Of a stretch of DNA of 52,610 nt, positions 45,962 through 52,610 are shown one piece after another. The notes under the pieces were generated by a model. It was not told the origin of the DNA. It searched no databases and saw only the letters and a list, made by a program, of their open reading frames with translations. Every line of letters starts with the position of its first letter. Within the stretch, counting starts at the first letter, position 1. Origin of the DNA: Opitutus sp. GAS368 (lineage in GTDB: Bacteria; Verrucomicrobiota; Verrucomicrobiia; Opitutales; Opitutaceae); the NCBI GenBank assembly GCA_945903545.1, contig CAMDOO010000012.1, forward strand, positions 1-52,610. Direction: 5' to 3'. A program made the position numbers and the translations under genes.

Positions 45962-46561
45962 ATGACCCCGTCTTTTGAAAAGCTGCAGCAGGCCCTGAAG
46001 CAGCTGCCGGGGATCGGCTACCGGTCGGCGGAGCGGATTGCGCTGAATCTGCTCGTGGAAAAACCGGCGCGGCTGCCGGCGCTGGTGGCGGCGCTGGAGG
46101 AAGCGGCCCAGTCGGTGCGGCGCTGCGCACGCTGCGGCAACCTGGCGGAGGGCGACGCACCCTGCGCGGTCTGCGCCGACGAACGCCGCGACGCGGGCGT
46201 GGTGTGTGTGGTCGAGCAGGTGCCCGACCTCGTGGCGATCGAGCGCTCGGGGGCGTTCCGGGGCGTGTACCACGTGCTCCATGGCAAGCTGTCGCCGATC
46301 AACGGGGTGGGGCCGGGTGATCTCAACCTGGCCACGCTGCTGGTCCGGGTGGAGTCGGGTGAGGTCCGCGAGCTGATCCTGGCGCTCTCCAACGACGTCG
46401 AGGGCGAGGCGACCTGCCATTACCTGACCCAGCACCTGCCATCCGCCAACGCGGTGAAGGTCTCCCGCATCGGCTTCGGCCTCCCCAGCGGCGGCGGCGT
46501 GCTCTACGCGGATTCGGTGACGCTGAAAAGCGCGCTGGATGCGCGCAGGAACTACGATTGA
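45962..46561 (+). CDS. recR: Recombination mediator RecR
   Basis: The 199-residue protein has a helix-hairpin-helix (LKQLPGIGYRSAERIAL), a four-cysteine zinc finger (CARCGNLAEGDAPCAVC) and a Toprim domain (VCVVEQVPDLVAIERS, then LALSNDVEGEAT). A Walker-B-like C-terminus (SRIGFGLPSGGGVLYADSVT) completes it. RecR loads RecA at gaps with RecF/RecO. Length and motifs are normal. It follows ebfC after a repeat-bearing spacer of 158 bases. Confidence 0.96.
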   Translation: MTPSFEKLQQALKQLPGIGYRSAERIALNLLVEKPARLPALVAALEEAAQSVRRCARCGNLAEGDAPCAVCADERRDAGVVCVVEQVPDLVAIERSGAFRGVYHVLHGKLSPINGVGPGDLNLATLLVRVESGEVRELILALSNDVEGEATCHYLTQHLPSANAVKVSRIGFGLPSGGGVLYADSVTLKSALDARRNYD

Positions 46562-46890
46562 GGGCGATTGGCTGGGGGTAGGGCTGACCCGCCGGATCGG
46601 CCGCGATATTTCCTAACCCCGGATTGGTTTCACGCAGAGAAGTCCAGCCTTCGCCAAGCCTACGGCTGGCCAAGGCAAAGGGCGCGGAGATTCGGATTCA
46701 AATCAGCTGGGAACGCTGATCTTCGCTGATCGACGCTGAGGCTGATTTCTCTGTGCCCTTTGTGTTCCTCTGTGCCAAAGGATCGTGGCAATCGCGGACC
46801 GCGGGGATGTCAGCCTTCTGGCGCCGGACCCGCCCCCGAAACCGGGACTTGTCATCGGCCATTGAATGCCGCACTTAATGCGCCGGTTTT
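46562..46890. other. Repeat-bearing spacer between recR and tRNA-Gly
   Basis: It starts with the GGTAGGGCTGACCCGCCGGA element (46576-46609), copy 4 of its family. An unpaired arm of the GCTGATCTTCGCTGATCGA type follows at about 46719. A single right-type CACAGAG arm (TTTCTCTGTGCCCTTTGTGT) follows at about 46745. I see no supported gene. Confidence 0.55.
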
Positions 46891-46965
46891 GCGGGCATAG
46901 TATACCGGCTATTATGTGTGCTTCCCAAGCATGAGAAGAGGGTTCGACTCCCTCTGCCCGCACCA
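46891..46965 (+). tRNA. tRNA-Gly (CCC anticodon)
   Basis: Acceptor stem GCGGGCA pairs with TGCCCGC. The anticodon loop is TTCCCAA with anticodon CCC. The T arm is AGGGT-TCGACTC-CCTC-like, and discriminator A is followed by encoded CCA. The D arm (GTATACCGGCTATTAT) is slightly irregular, as in other tRNA-Gly of this type. Confidence 0.92.
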
Positions 46966-47025
46966 ACCCCGACGTGTCGGGGTGACCCTGCGTAGTTCGA
47001 AGAACGAAGCAGGGCATTGAATCCG

Positions 47026-47056
47026 TAAAAAAACCCGCCGGCGGTCCGGCGGGTTT
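47026..47056 (-). terminator. Rho-independent terminator of hpf
   Basis: AAACCCGCCGG and CCGGCGGGTTT form an 11-bp stem with loop CGGT. On the minus strand a run of T follows (the plus strand shows AAAAAAA before the stem). It lies 22 bases past the hpf stop. The position and U-run fit an intrinsic terminator. Confidence 0.85.
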
Positions 47057-47078
47057 GGGCTTTCAGAATGGAGCGGCG

Positions 47079-47453
47079 TCAGATCGCTTTGGGAAACTCG
47101 GCGTCTAGATCCACGGCGTGGAGATCGTGGCGGCGGCTGCGGAAGAGCTTGGCGCGGCGGCCGAGCATGCGGTCGAGCTTGTCGACCAGGAGGGCCACGG
47201 CCTTGTGGCACTCCTCGGCCTCGACGGAGGCGTTGAGGTCGGGGCCGTGGATCATGACATGACCCTTGGCCTTGAAGCGCGCACCGACCGCCTGCTTGGC
47301 ATCGAACTCGAGTTCCACGCGGAGCCGGATGATTCGCTCCTCGTGGCGGAAGAGGCGCTCGGCCTTGTCTTGGACGAAGCTTTTCAGCGACGGGGTGAGC
47401 TCGAGGTGGATGCCGGAAACGATCATGTCGTGCGAACTGTTTTGTCTGTTCAT
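47079..47453 (-). CDS. hpf: Ribosome hibernation promoting factor, short form
   Basis: I start at 47453 (MNRQNSSHDMIVSGIHLELT); 124 residues. The fold's first strand and helix read MIVSGIHLELTPSLKSFVQD. Further motifs are RVELEFDAKQAVGARFKAKG and VSVEAEECHKAVALLVDKL-type helix sequence. HPF binds the decoding centre of 30S subunits and makes 100S dimers in resting cells. The long-form dimerisation domain is absent, so this is the short type. It is divergent from an SDR gene with only 39 bases between them. Confidence 0.88.
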   Translation of the reverse strand: MNRQNSSHDMIVSGIHLELTPSLKSFVQDKAERLFRHEERIIRLRVELEFDAKQAVGARFKAKGHVMIHGPDLNASVEAEECHKAVALLVDKLDRMLGRRAKLFRSRRHDLHAVDLDAEFPKAI

Positions 47454-47492
47454 GGTTCGGCCTATTCGTTGGTTTGAGCGGGCGCCGGCGGA

Positions 47493-48347
47493 ATGTCGGC
47501 CCCGGGAAAATTTCCATCCGACCGCTTTGTGTCCTCGCCTCGCGAAGTACTCCAAAAACTCTCCGCTGTCATAGTGACAGGGGGATCTTCCGGTATTGGA
47601 AAATCGTTCATCGGAACGACTGCAAAGCTGCAACCGTCACTCCCGTTTTGCAACCTTTCGCGCCGAATTCCGGACATAAATCTTCCTGAGCTTAAGTTGC
47701 GCCACTTCGCCTGCGATTTGTCGAAGCCGGATGAAATTGAGGAGACGGTGCCGCAGCTCGTAGCGCATCTCAAAGCCGTCATGCCGCAGGGTAGAGTGTT
47801 GCTGATCAACAACAGCGGCTTCGGCGCCTACGGGCGTTTTCCCGAGCCCAATCTTGGTGAACAGCTGGAGATGGCCGATGTTAACATGCGCGCGGTGCTG
47901 CATCTCACGGGCCTGCTCCTGCCCGAACTGAAGCGGCGCGGCGGGGCGATCATGAACATCGCCTCGACGGCGGCGTTCCAGCCGACGCCCTACCTGGCCA
48001 CTTACGGAGCGACCAAGGCCTTTCTGCTGCACTGGAGCGTGGCGCTGGGCGAGGAGCTCCGCGGTTCGGGCGTGCAGGTGCTCGCGGTGTGTCCGGGCCC
48101 GACCGCGACGGGCTTCTCGCAGCGGGCGGGACTCAAGCCGGGGCAACTGGCGGAGGGGCCGCGGATGACCTCGGAGGACGTGGTGATGGCCTCCTACCGG
48201 GCCCTGGCCGCCGGGAAAAGCATCGTCATCCCGGGCGCCAAGAACCGATTCCTGGCGGGCCTGGCGGCCCTGACCCCAAAACCCTTGGCGGCACGGATCG
48301 CCGGCAGGGTGATTGCCGGCAGCCGGTTGCCCCCGGAGCAGCGGTGA
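47493..48347 (+). CDS. Short-chain dehydrogenase/reductase
   Basis: The 284-residue protein is a classical SDR. The cofactor motif is VTGGSSGIGKS (about 29-39). NNSG replaces the usual NNAG. The catalytic pair is Y and K in YGATKAF with serine in NIASTAAF. C-terminal CPGPTATGFSQ is typical. The substrate is unknown; membrane-associated SDRs of this branch act on lipids or sterols. Its start lies 39 bases from divergent hpf, so a shared promoter region is likely. Confidence 0.87.
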   Translation: MSAPGKFPSDRFVSSPREVLQKLSAVIVTGGSSGIGKSFIGTTAKLQPSLPFCNLSRRIPDINLPELKLRHFACDLSKPDEIEETVPQLVAHLKAVMPQGRVLLINNSGFGAYGRFPEPNLGEQLEMADVNMRAVLHLTGLLLPELKRRGGAIMNIASTAAFQPTPYLATYGATKAFLLHWSVALGEELRGSGVQVLAVCPGPTATGFSQRAGLKPGQLAEGPRMTSEDVVMASYRALAAGKSIVIPGAKNRFLAGLAALTPKPLAARIAGRVIAGSRLPPEQR

Positions 48348-48356
48348 GTTCTCTTC

Positions 48357-48434
48357 TTGTAGGAGCCTGCTTGCAGGCGATTTTACCCCGGTCGAAGGAC
48401 AGCGTCCCGAATCGCCTGCAAGCAGGCTCCTACA
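48357..48434. repeat. REP-like element GTAGGAGCCTGC, copy 2
   Basis: Two inverted arms of 23 bases (TTGTAGGAGCCTGCTTGCAG plus GCGA, with its complement) flank a 31-base spacer. The arms are the same as at 26909-26982, the spacer is unrelated. It starts nine bases after the SDR stop and ends 19 bases before the pseudouridine synthase start. Confidence 0.85.
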
Positions 48435-48453
48435 TTCATGACTGCGGATTAGA

Positions 48454-49275
48454 ATGAGCGCCGAAGTCAGTTTCCCCACTGGCATTTCCGGCACGGATCC
48501 GCGCCGCGCCTGCGCATGGCCGCGGCGACTCTACCAAGGGCCGGCCCGTCTGATCGCGCTGGATGAGTTAAAGTCGTGGATCCTGTTCGAGGACGAGCGC
48601 CTGCTGGTGGTCAACAAGCCAGGCGACGTGGTCTGTCATCCCTCCAAGGCGGGACCGTGGTCGAGCCTGGTGAGCGCCACCCGCGAGTACACGGGGCTGC
48701 CGACGATGCATCTCGTGTTCCGGCTCGACCGCGAGACGAGTGGTGTGGTGGTGCTGGCGAAGGACGCAAAGACCGCGACGCGGCTGCAGACGGCCATGAT
48801 GCGGCGGCAGGTGGGCAAGACCTACGAGGCGATCCTGACCGGGCGACTGCCGGGGAAGGTCACAGTCGATCAACCGCTGGGTGATGACACGGCGAGTCCG
48901 GTCTTCACCAAGTCGGCGGTGGTGGCGGGTGGCCAGGCCTCGGTGACGCATTTCGATCCACTCAGCGCGACGGATGCCTTCACGCATGTCCGGGTGATTA
49001 CCGACACGGGGCGCAAGCACCAGATCCGGGCGCACGCGCAGTGGCTCGGTCATTCGATCGTGGGCGACAAGATCTACGGGCCGGACGCCCGGCTTTACCT
49101 GCAATTCATTGAAACCGGCTGGACGCCGGCCCTGGCCGAGCGGCTGCTGCTGCCGCGGCAGGCGCTGCATTGTGCCCGGATCGACCTGAGCCCGGCACGT
49201 TGGGAGCAGGAATTCAGCGCGCCGTTGCCGGAAGATATGCGGCGGTTCTGCTCGGAGCACGGCTTGGAGCGATAG
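48454..49275 (+). CDS. RluA-family pseudouridine synthase
   Basis: The 273-residue enzyme has the RluA catalytic motif FRLDRETSG with D92. Around it are LLVVNKPGDVVCHPS, VGKTYEAILTGRLPG and HQIRAHAQWLGHSIVGDKIYG, all family signatures. An S4 RNA-binding domain is missing, so it resembles short members such as RluA or TruC. It isomerises uridine to pseudouridine in rRNA or tRNA; the site cannot be read. The first 40 residues are not part of the core. An internal start is possible. Confidence 0.92.
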   Translation: MSAEVSFPTGISGTDPRRACAWPRRLYQGPARLIALDELKSWILFEDERLLVVNKPGDVVCHPSKAGPWSSLVSATREYTGLPTMHLVFRLDRETSGVVVLAKDAKTATRLQTAMMRRQVGKTYEAILTGRLPGKVTVDQPLGDDTASPVFTKSAVVAGGQASVTHFDPLSATDAFTHVRVITDTGRKHQIRAHAQWLGHSIVGDKIYGPDARLYLQFIETGWTPALAERLLLPRQALHCARIDLSPARWEQEFSAPLPEDMRRFCSEHGLER

Positions 49276-49339
49276 GGCGGGACGGGTTCGGCCCGCCGGG
49301 CAAAAGGACAATCCCGGCGCGCCGAACCCGTCGCTACGC
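49271..49339. repeat. GATAGGGCG inverted repeat, copy 2
   Basis: Arms GATAGGGCGGGACGGGTTCG and CGAACCCGTCGCTACG enclose GGACAATCCCGGCG, the same core as in copy 1 at 5875-5946. The left arm begins within the last codon and stop of the pseudouridine synthase gene. Confidence 0.75.
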
Positions 49340-49360
49340 AGGGCAAATTTTCCGGAGTTT

Positions 49361-49482
49361 TTGGCACGCCAAGACGCCAAGGGCGCAAAGGTCCGAGAGG
49401 GCACAGATTATTTGGCGGTCCGGACCACGAACTGAAAATTCCCTCTTCCGAGCTTTGCGTTCTTCGCGTCATTGCGTGCCAA
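49361..49482. repeat. GGCACGCAAAG family inverted repeat, copy 3
   Basis: TTGGCACGCCAAGACGCCAA (from 49361) faces TCGCGTCATTGCGTGCCAA (to 49482) with a spacer near 52 bases. Arms are imperfect compared with copy 1. It lies between the pseudouridine synthase and bshA-like genes. Confidence 0.75.
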
Positions 49483-49559
49483 CCCGCCGGAACCCGAGCT
49501 TGCCTCACGCGCCCTACCTTCGGACGTAAGCCTATTCTGTGCCTCCAAGTCGGGGCGCC

Positions 49560-50705
49560 TTATCGCCCGCCTGCGTCCATCACGGTCCGGTAGAGTTCGA
49601 GATAGCGGGGAACGATCTGGTCCGCGCTGAATAGCTGCGCGGCCCGGGCGCGGGCGGCGGTTCCCATCCGCTTCCGCAGCTCCGGATTGGCGATCAGGCG
49701 GCTGGATGCGTCGGCGAGGGCCTCGGCGTCACCAAACGGGACCAGATGTCCGGTGACACCATCGTCAATCACCTCCGGGATGCCGCCGACGGCGGTCGAG
49801 ACGCTGGGGACGCCGAAGCACATGGCCTCCAAGATCCCCAGGCAGAAGCTTTCGCTCTCGGAGCTGAACAGCGCGAGGTCGGCGGCCTGCAAGTAATCCT
49901 CCACGCGATTGATCCGCTCGCGCACGATCACCCGGCCTTCCAAGCCGAGGCGGCGGACGTCGGAGTCGAAAGGCGCAAAACTTTCGCCGGCGATGATCAC
50001 GAGCTTGAAGGCATCGGCGGGCTGAATCCGCGCGGCGGCCTCCAGGAGCAGGTCGATGCGCTTCACCGGGCGGAGATTGGAGATGTGCAGGATCATCGCC
50101 TCGGCGCCGATCCCGAGTTCTCGGCGCACCTCGTCGCGCGGGCGCGTCGGGGCCTCGGGCTCGAAGAAATTGTGGATCACCTCGATCGGCCGCTGCACGC
50201 CGAGGTGGTTGATGGTTTCCCGGCGCAGGAACTCCGACACGGCCGTGATGGCGTCCGAACGCTCCAGCGCGTGGCGGATGGCCGGACCGTAGCCTGGGTC
50301 GCGGCCGAGCAGGGTGGTGTCGGTGCCGTGGAGCGTGGTGACGATCCGCAGCTTGTGGCCGGCCGGCAGCATCTCGCGCGCGAGGATGGCGGCGGTGGCG
50401 TGCGGCACGGCGTAGTGCACGTGCAGGATGTCGAGGTGGTGGTCGCGGGCGACTTCCGCCATGCGGACGGAGAGCGGCAGGGTGTAGTCGGGGTACTTGA
50501 AGAGACCGTAGGTGTTGACCGTGACCGGGTGAAAAAACACCCGCGGGTGGTTCGCCGGCAGGCGGAACGGCTTCTCGTAGCTGATGAAATGGACCTCGTG
50601 CCCGCGCGCGACGAGCTCGGCGCCCAGCTCGGCGGCAAGAATGCCGCTGCCGCCCACAGTGGGGTAGCAGGTGATGCCGATCTTGAGGGGAGCGGGATCG
50701 ATCAT
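49560..50705 (-). CDS. bshA: GT4 glycosyltransferase, BshA-like (N-acetylglucosaminyl-malate synthase)
   Basis: The 381-residue GT-B enzyme begins [20 protein letters not shown], the pattern typical of BshA, and has [23 protein letters not shown] and [11 protein letters not shown]. The donor-site region is [14 protein letters not shown] with the GT4 EX7E motif. BshA joins GlcNAc from UDP-GlcNAc to L-malate, the first step in bacillithiol synthesis. A PIG-L deacetylase gene lies 105 bases upstream on the same strand, which supports this reading. The symbol rests on motifs plus context. Confidence 0.85.
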   Translation of the reverse strand: MIDPAPLKIGITCYPTVGGSGILAAELGAELVARGHEVHFISYEKPFRLPANHPRVFFHPVTVNTYGLFKYPDYTLPLSVRMAEVARDHHLDILHVHYAVPHATAAILAREMLPAGHKLRIVTTLHGTDTTLLGRDPGYGPAIRHALERSDAITAVSEFLRRETINHLGVQRPIEVIHNFFEPEAPTRPRDEVRRELGIGAEAMILHISNLRPVKRIDLLLEAAARIQPADAFKLVIIAGESFAPFDSDVRRLGLEGRVIVRERINRVEDYLQAADLALFSSESESFCLGILEAMCFGVPSVSTAVGGIPEVIDDGVTGHLVPFGDAEALADASSRLIANPELRKRMGTAARARAAQLFSADQIVPRYLELYRTVMDAGGR

Positions 50706-50712
50706 CGGCAGG

Positions 50713-50812
50713 TTGTGCCCGCGAATGGGCGCGAATGGATGCGAATATTCTGAGGTGCTGGTTGATCCGCCTTCATTCGGGTGAATTCGCGTCCATTCGC
50801 GCGCAACAATTC
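50713..50812. repeat. CGCGAATGG-type inverted repeat between bshA and bshB
   Basis: GCGCGAATGGATGCGAAT (left) and GTGAATTCGCGTCCATTCGC (right) are imperfect inverted arms. This family is seen only once in the window. Confidence 0.6.
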
Positions 50813-51524
50813 AGAATGCCCGGGCGCTACGGCTCAGCGGGGTGAGCGAGTTGAAGACGGGTGCGTCGGCGGGAAAGAGCGCGATCGCGTGGCCGGTGCC
50901 GCTGCGGAGTCCGTTCAGGCGGGCGCGGGTGAGCTGGAGCTCGACGTAGTTGCGGGTGGCCATCTGGGAGGCGTGGGCGTCCATCGCGCGGGTCCAGATG
51001 TCGAGCTGGGCGGAGACATCGATCAGAATCTTGTTGCCCGCGGGCTCGGCCTCGGGGGTGACGGCGTACCAGAAGAGCGTACCGCAGGCGTGGGGCTGCA
51101 AGGCGCGGAGTTCGCGCACGCCGCCGTAGCGTGCGACGCGGAGGGCATCGCGGACCATCAGGCCGAGCTTGGAGTGGTCCGGGTGCTGGTTGCCCTCGAT
51201 GCTGGGCGCGAGGACCGCGCCGGGCCGCACGCGGCGGATGATCTTGGCGAGGGTGAGGACGTGCTGCGATGACACCTCGAAGTGCGCGTCGCCGCCGAGG
51301 TTCGCGAACTCGATCGAGGTCCCGAGGATCTTCGCGGCGGCGCGGGCCTCGCGGGCCCGGATGGCCGGGGTGCCGCGGGTGGCGGACTCGCCCTTGGAGC
51401 AGACGACAAAATGGGACTTCCGCCCGGCGGCGGTCTCGGCGGCGATGACGCCGCCGCAGCCGAATTCGATGTCGTCGGGGTGGGCGCCGAAGACCAGCAC
51501 GGGAGAAAAACGAGGGGTATTCAT
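50811..51524 (-). CDS. bshB: PIG-L/LmbE family deacetylase, BshB-like
   Basis: I start at 51524 (MNTPRFSPVLVFGAHPDDIE); 237 residues. Zinc-binding AHPDD has H15, D17 and D18, and the later ligand lies in NQHPDHSKLG. This fold deacetylates N-acetylglucosaminyl groups. Together with the BshA-like neighbour it should yield GlcN-malate, the second bacillithiol step. The EFGCGG stretch after the metal motif matches BshB1-type enzymes. The gene precedes bshA in the transcription direction. Confidence 0.85.
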   Translation of the reverse strand: MNTPRFSPVLVFGAHPDDIEFGCGGVIAAETAAGRKSHFVVCSKGESATRGTPAIRAREARAAAKILGTSIEFANLGGDAHFEVSSQHVLTLAKIIRRVRPGAVLAPSIEGNQHPDHSKLGLMVRDALRVARYGGVRELRALQPHACGTLFWYAVTPEAEPAGNKILIDVSAQLDIWTRAMDAHASQMATRNYVELQLTRARLNGLRSGTGHAIALFPADAPVFNSLTPLSRSARAF

Positions 51525-51539
51525 AGTGTCTGGGACCCG

Positions 51540-51644
51540 TGCTAGTGACGAGTTACGGGTGGCGAGTGACAAGAATAGAAGCGGTAAAAGTTGGCGGGTG
51601 CTGTGATGCCGTCTCGTCACCTGTCACTTGTCACCCATCACTGA
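51540..51644. repeat. GTGACGAGTGAC-type inverted repeat, copy 3
   Basis: TAGTGACGAGTTACGGGTGG with GCGAGTGAC on the left faces CTCGTCACCTGTCACTTGTC on the right. It lies between bshB and the next upstream gene on the same strand, and its right arm runs into the stop region of that gene. Confidence 0.7.
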
Positions 51645-52408
51645 TTTTCCCCCGCCCAGGCCTCGTCGGACCGATCAATCGCATCGCGGGCGACGAAGTT
51701 GATGTCGGGGGCGTCGGCCTTGTTCAGGTAGGCCTGCTCGCCGGCGCCGCAGACGTAGTGGGTGCAATGGATCACGGACTGCATCCAGCGCAGGCGGGAG
51801 TCACGGGTGGGGCTGAGCTTGTCCTTGGTTAGCTCGCAGGGTGGGAGCGTGACGTAGCTGTTGCCACCCTCGTGGAGCTTTAGGCAGCCGTCGAGCAGGC
51901 GGGCGCGGACGATCTCGCCCTGGTGGGGCACATCGAAGAAATACTCGGAAACGTCGCAGGCGGCGCGGCGCACGGCCGGGTCGCTGGAGCGGACCACGCG
52001 GACGCCGTCGAGCAGTCCGAGCTGGCGGTACATGCCGAGGCAGAAGTCGGCAACGTTGGTGGCGGCCTCGGCCTTGAAGGCGTCGACCGCGGCGGGGCTG
52101 ACGTAAGTGGGGAGCTGGCGGGCGGTGTTGGCCTGCCAGCCGTCGGGGATGTGCTTGAGGTACTGGGGCGTGAACTTGCGCTGGAGCTTGTTCGTGAACG
52201 TGAAGTTCATCGGGTTCGGCTCGCCCGTGGTGCGGTGGCGCAGGATGGTCTGCGTCTCGCGCGGGTCGTGGTCGCTGTCGTGGCAGAAGAACACGATCTC
52301 CCCGCCGATCTCCGACTGGAGCCGGCGGGCGGTGACGAACTTCGCCTGAAGGAAGCGCCGGGGGAAAAAGCCGCAGGGTTGCTGGCCGAAGCAGATGATG
52401 GGACTCAC
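51638..52408 (-). CDS. Conserved protein next to bshA/bshB, possibly a reduced BshC-like enzyme
   Basis: The 256-residue protein is not clearly assignable. Its start, ICFGQQPCGFFPRRFLQAKF, followed by IVFFCHDSDHDPRET (39-52), resembles the GQQ and HD-rich stretches of BshC, the putative cysteine-adding enzyme of bacillithiol synthesis. BshC is about twice as long, and the N-terminal and coiled-coil parts are absent. WbqC-like proteins with a QPxFFP start are an alternative. The rest is mixed helix and sheet with several cysteines (for example DVSEYFF, VIHCTHYVCGAGEQ). Its place upstream of bshB/bshA on the same strand makes a thiol-synthesis role attractive. The function is inference. Confidence 0.65.
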   Translation of the reverse strand: MSPIICFGQQPCGFFPRRFLQAKFVTARRLQSEIGGEIVFFCHDSDHDPRETQTILRHRTTGEPNPMNFTFTNKLQRKFTPQYLKHIPDGWQANTARQLPTYVSPAAVDAFKAEAATNVADFCLGMYRQLGLLDGVRVVRSSDPAVRRAACDVSEYFFDVPHQGEIVRARLLDGCLKLHEGGNSYVTLPPCELTKDKLSPTRDSRLRWMQSVIHCTHYVCGAGEQAYLNKADAPDINFVARDAIDRSDEAWAGENQ

Positions 52409-52435
52409 AGGAATAAATTCAGGAGGAACAAGGCG

Positions 52436-52610
52436 GTTGAACCACGGATTGCACGGATCTCACGGATTGCAGCAGGGGAACCATTTTTTACAGGAGGGCG
52501 CGGAGGGCAGGGAGATTCCGATTGGGACATTCCCCAAGTGCTCCGTGTCCTCCTGTACAACTGTCCGGGGGATTGGGGGTCTTCATCCGTGTCATCCGTG
52601 AAATCCGTGG
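52436..52610. repeat. ACGGATT inverted repeat with nested arms, cut by the window end
   Basis: GAACCACGGATTGCACGGAT (from 52438) and CATCCGTGTCATCCGTGAAA (from 52583) form the outer pair. Inside, TTTTACAGGAGGGCGCGGAG and CTCCGTGTCCTCCTGTACAA form a second. This is the same nested layout as copies at 7901, 23758 and 24510. The right arm continues to the last base of the window, so the element is incomplete here. Confidence 0.7.

Overview
The window is about 52.6 kb of GC-rich bacterial chromosome. It looks like Verrucomicrobiota, most plausibly the Opitutaceae. The evidence is a PVC-type haem-binding domain next to a ThuA-domain protein, a very large TonB-dependent receptor with the LSPFEV motif and an EF-hand loop, tandem rhamnogalacturonan-acetylesterase-like enzymes, and gene gaps filled with inverted-repeat elements. 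This placement is inference; no 16S rRNA or taxonomic marker was available. I see no rRNA, CRISPR array, integrase or transposase.

Layout: (1) 1-7260 holds a truncated haem-binding gene, a ThuA-like protein, and a tight catabolic operon: citryl-CoA-lyase-like enzyme, acylating aldehyde dehydrogenase of the SauS type, ThDP-dependent enzyme, MFS anion transporter. (2) 7444-14874 holds a small periplasmic haem protein, a TonB receptor, a site-2-type protease and an NtrC-type regulator. (3) 14871-21292 is a nine-gene minus-strand operon. It is built around a secreted 8-cysteine peptide whose cysteine spacing is a perfect palindrome (3-10-10-14-10-10-3). Its neighbours are a rhodanese, a MauE-like redox membrane protein, an ABC transporter pair, a GT1 glycosyltransferase, a lipoprotein, an LTxxQ-repeat protein and a LolA-like protein. 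This is my best candidate for an undescribed system. (4) 21629-32647 holds tRNA-Arg, PepF, OsmC, ArgH, a SLOG/SLATT-like protein, two SGNH esterases, a single-domain response regulator, TrmL and a peroxiredoxin. (5) 32756-45218 holds aconitase, a GT-C membrane protein, a DUF3108 protein, an MBL-fold nuclease-like protein, a zinc-ribbon protein with an AI-2E family permease, a CE1-like esterase and UvrA. (6) 45495-52408 holds EbfC-RecR, tRNA-Gly, HPF, an SDR, an RluA-type pseudouridine synthase, and a BshA/BshB-like bacillithiol module with a possible shortened third-step protein.

How the genes work together: the 1.8-7.3 kb operon can be read as uptake of an organic anion, 2-oxoacid decarboxylation or carboligation, oxidation of the aldehyde to an acyl-CoA, and citrate-synthase-type condensation or cleavage. 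The 15-21 kb operon can be read as production, oxidative folding, export and possibly glycosylation of a secreted disulfide-rich peptide. Most other genes are housekeeping or polysaccharide-degradation functions. Intergenic spaces carry at least six families of inverted repeats, often just after stop codons and sometimes nested in one another.
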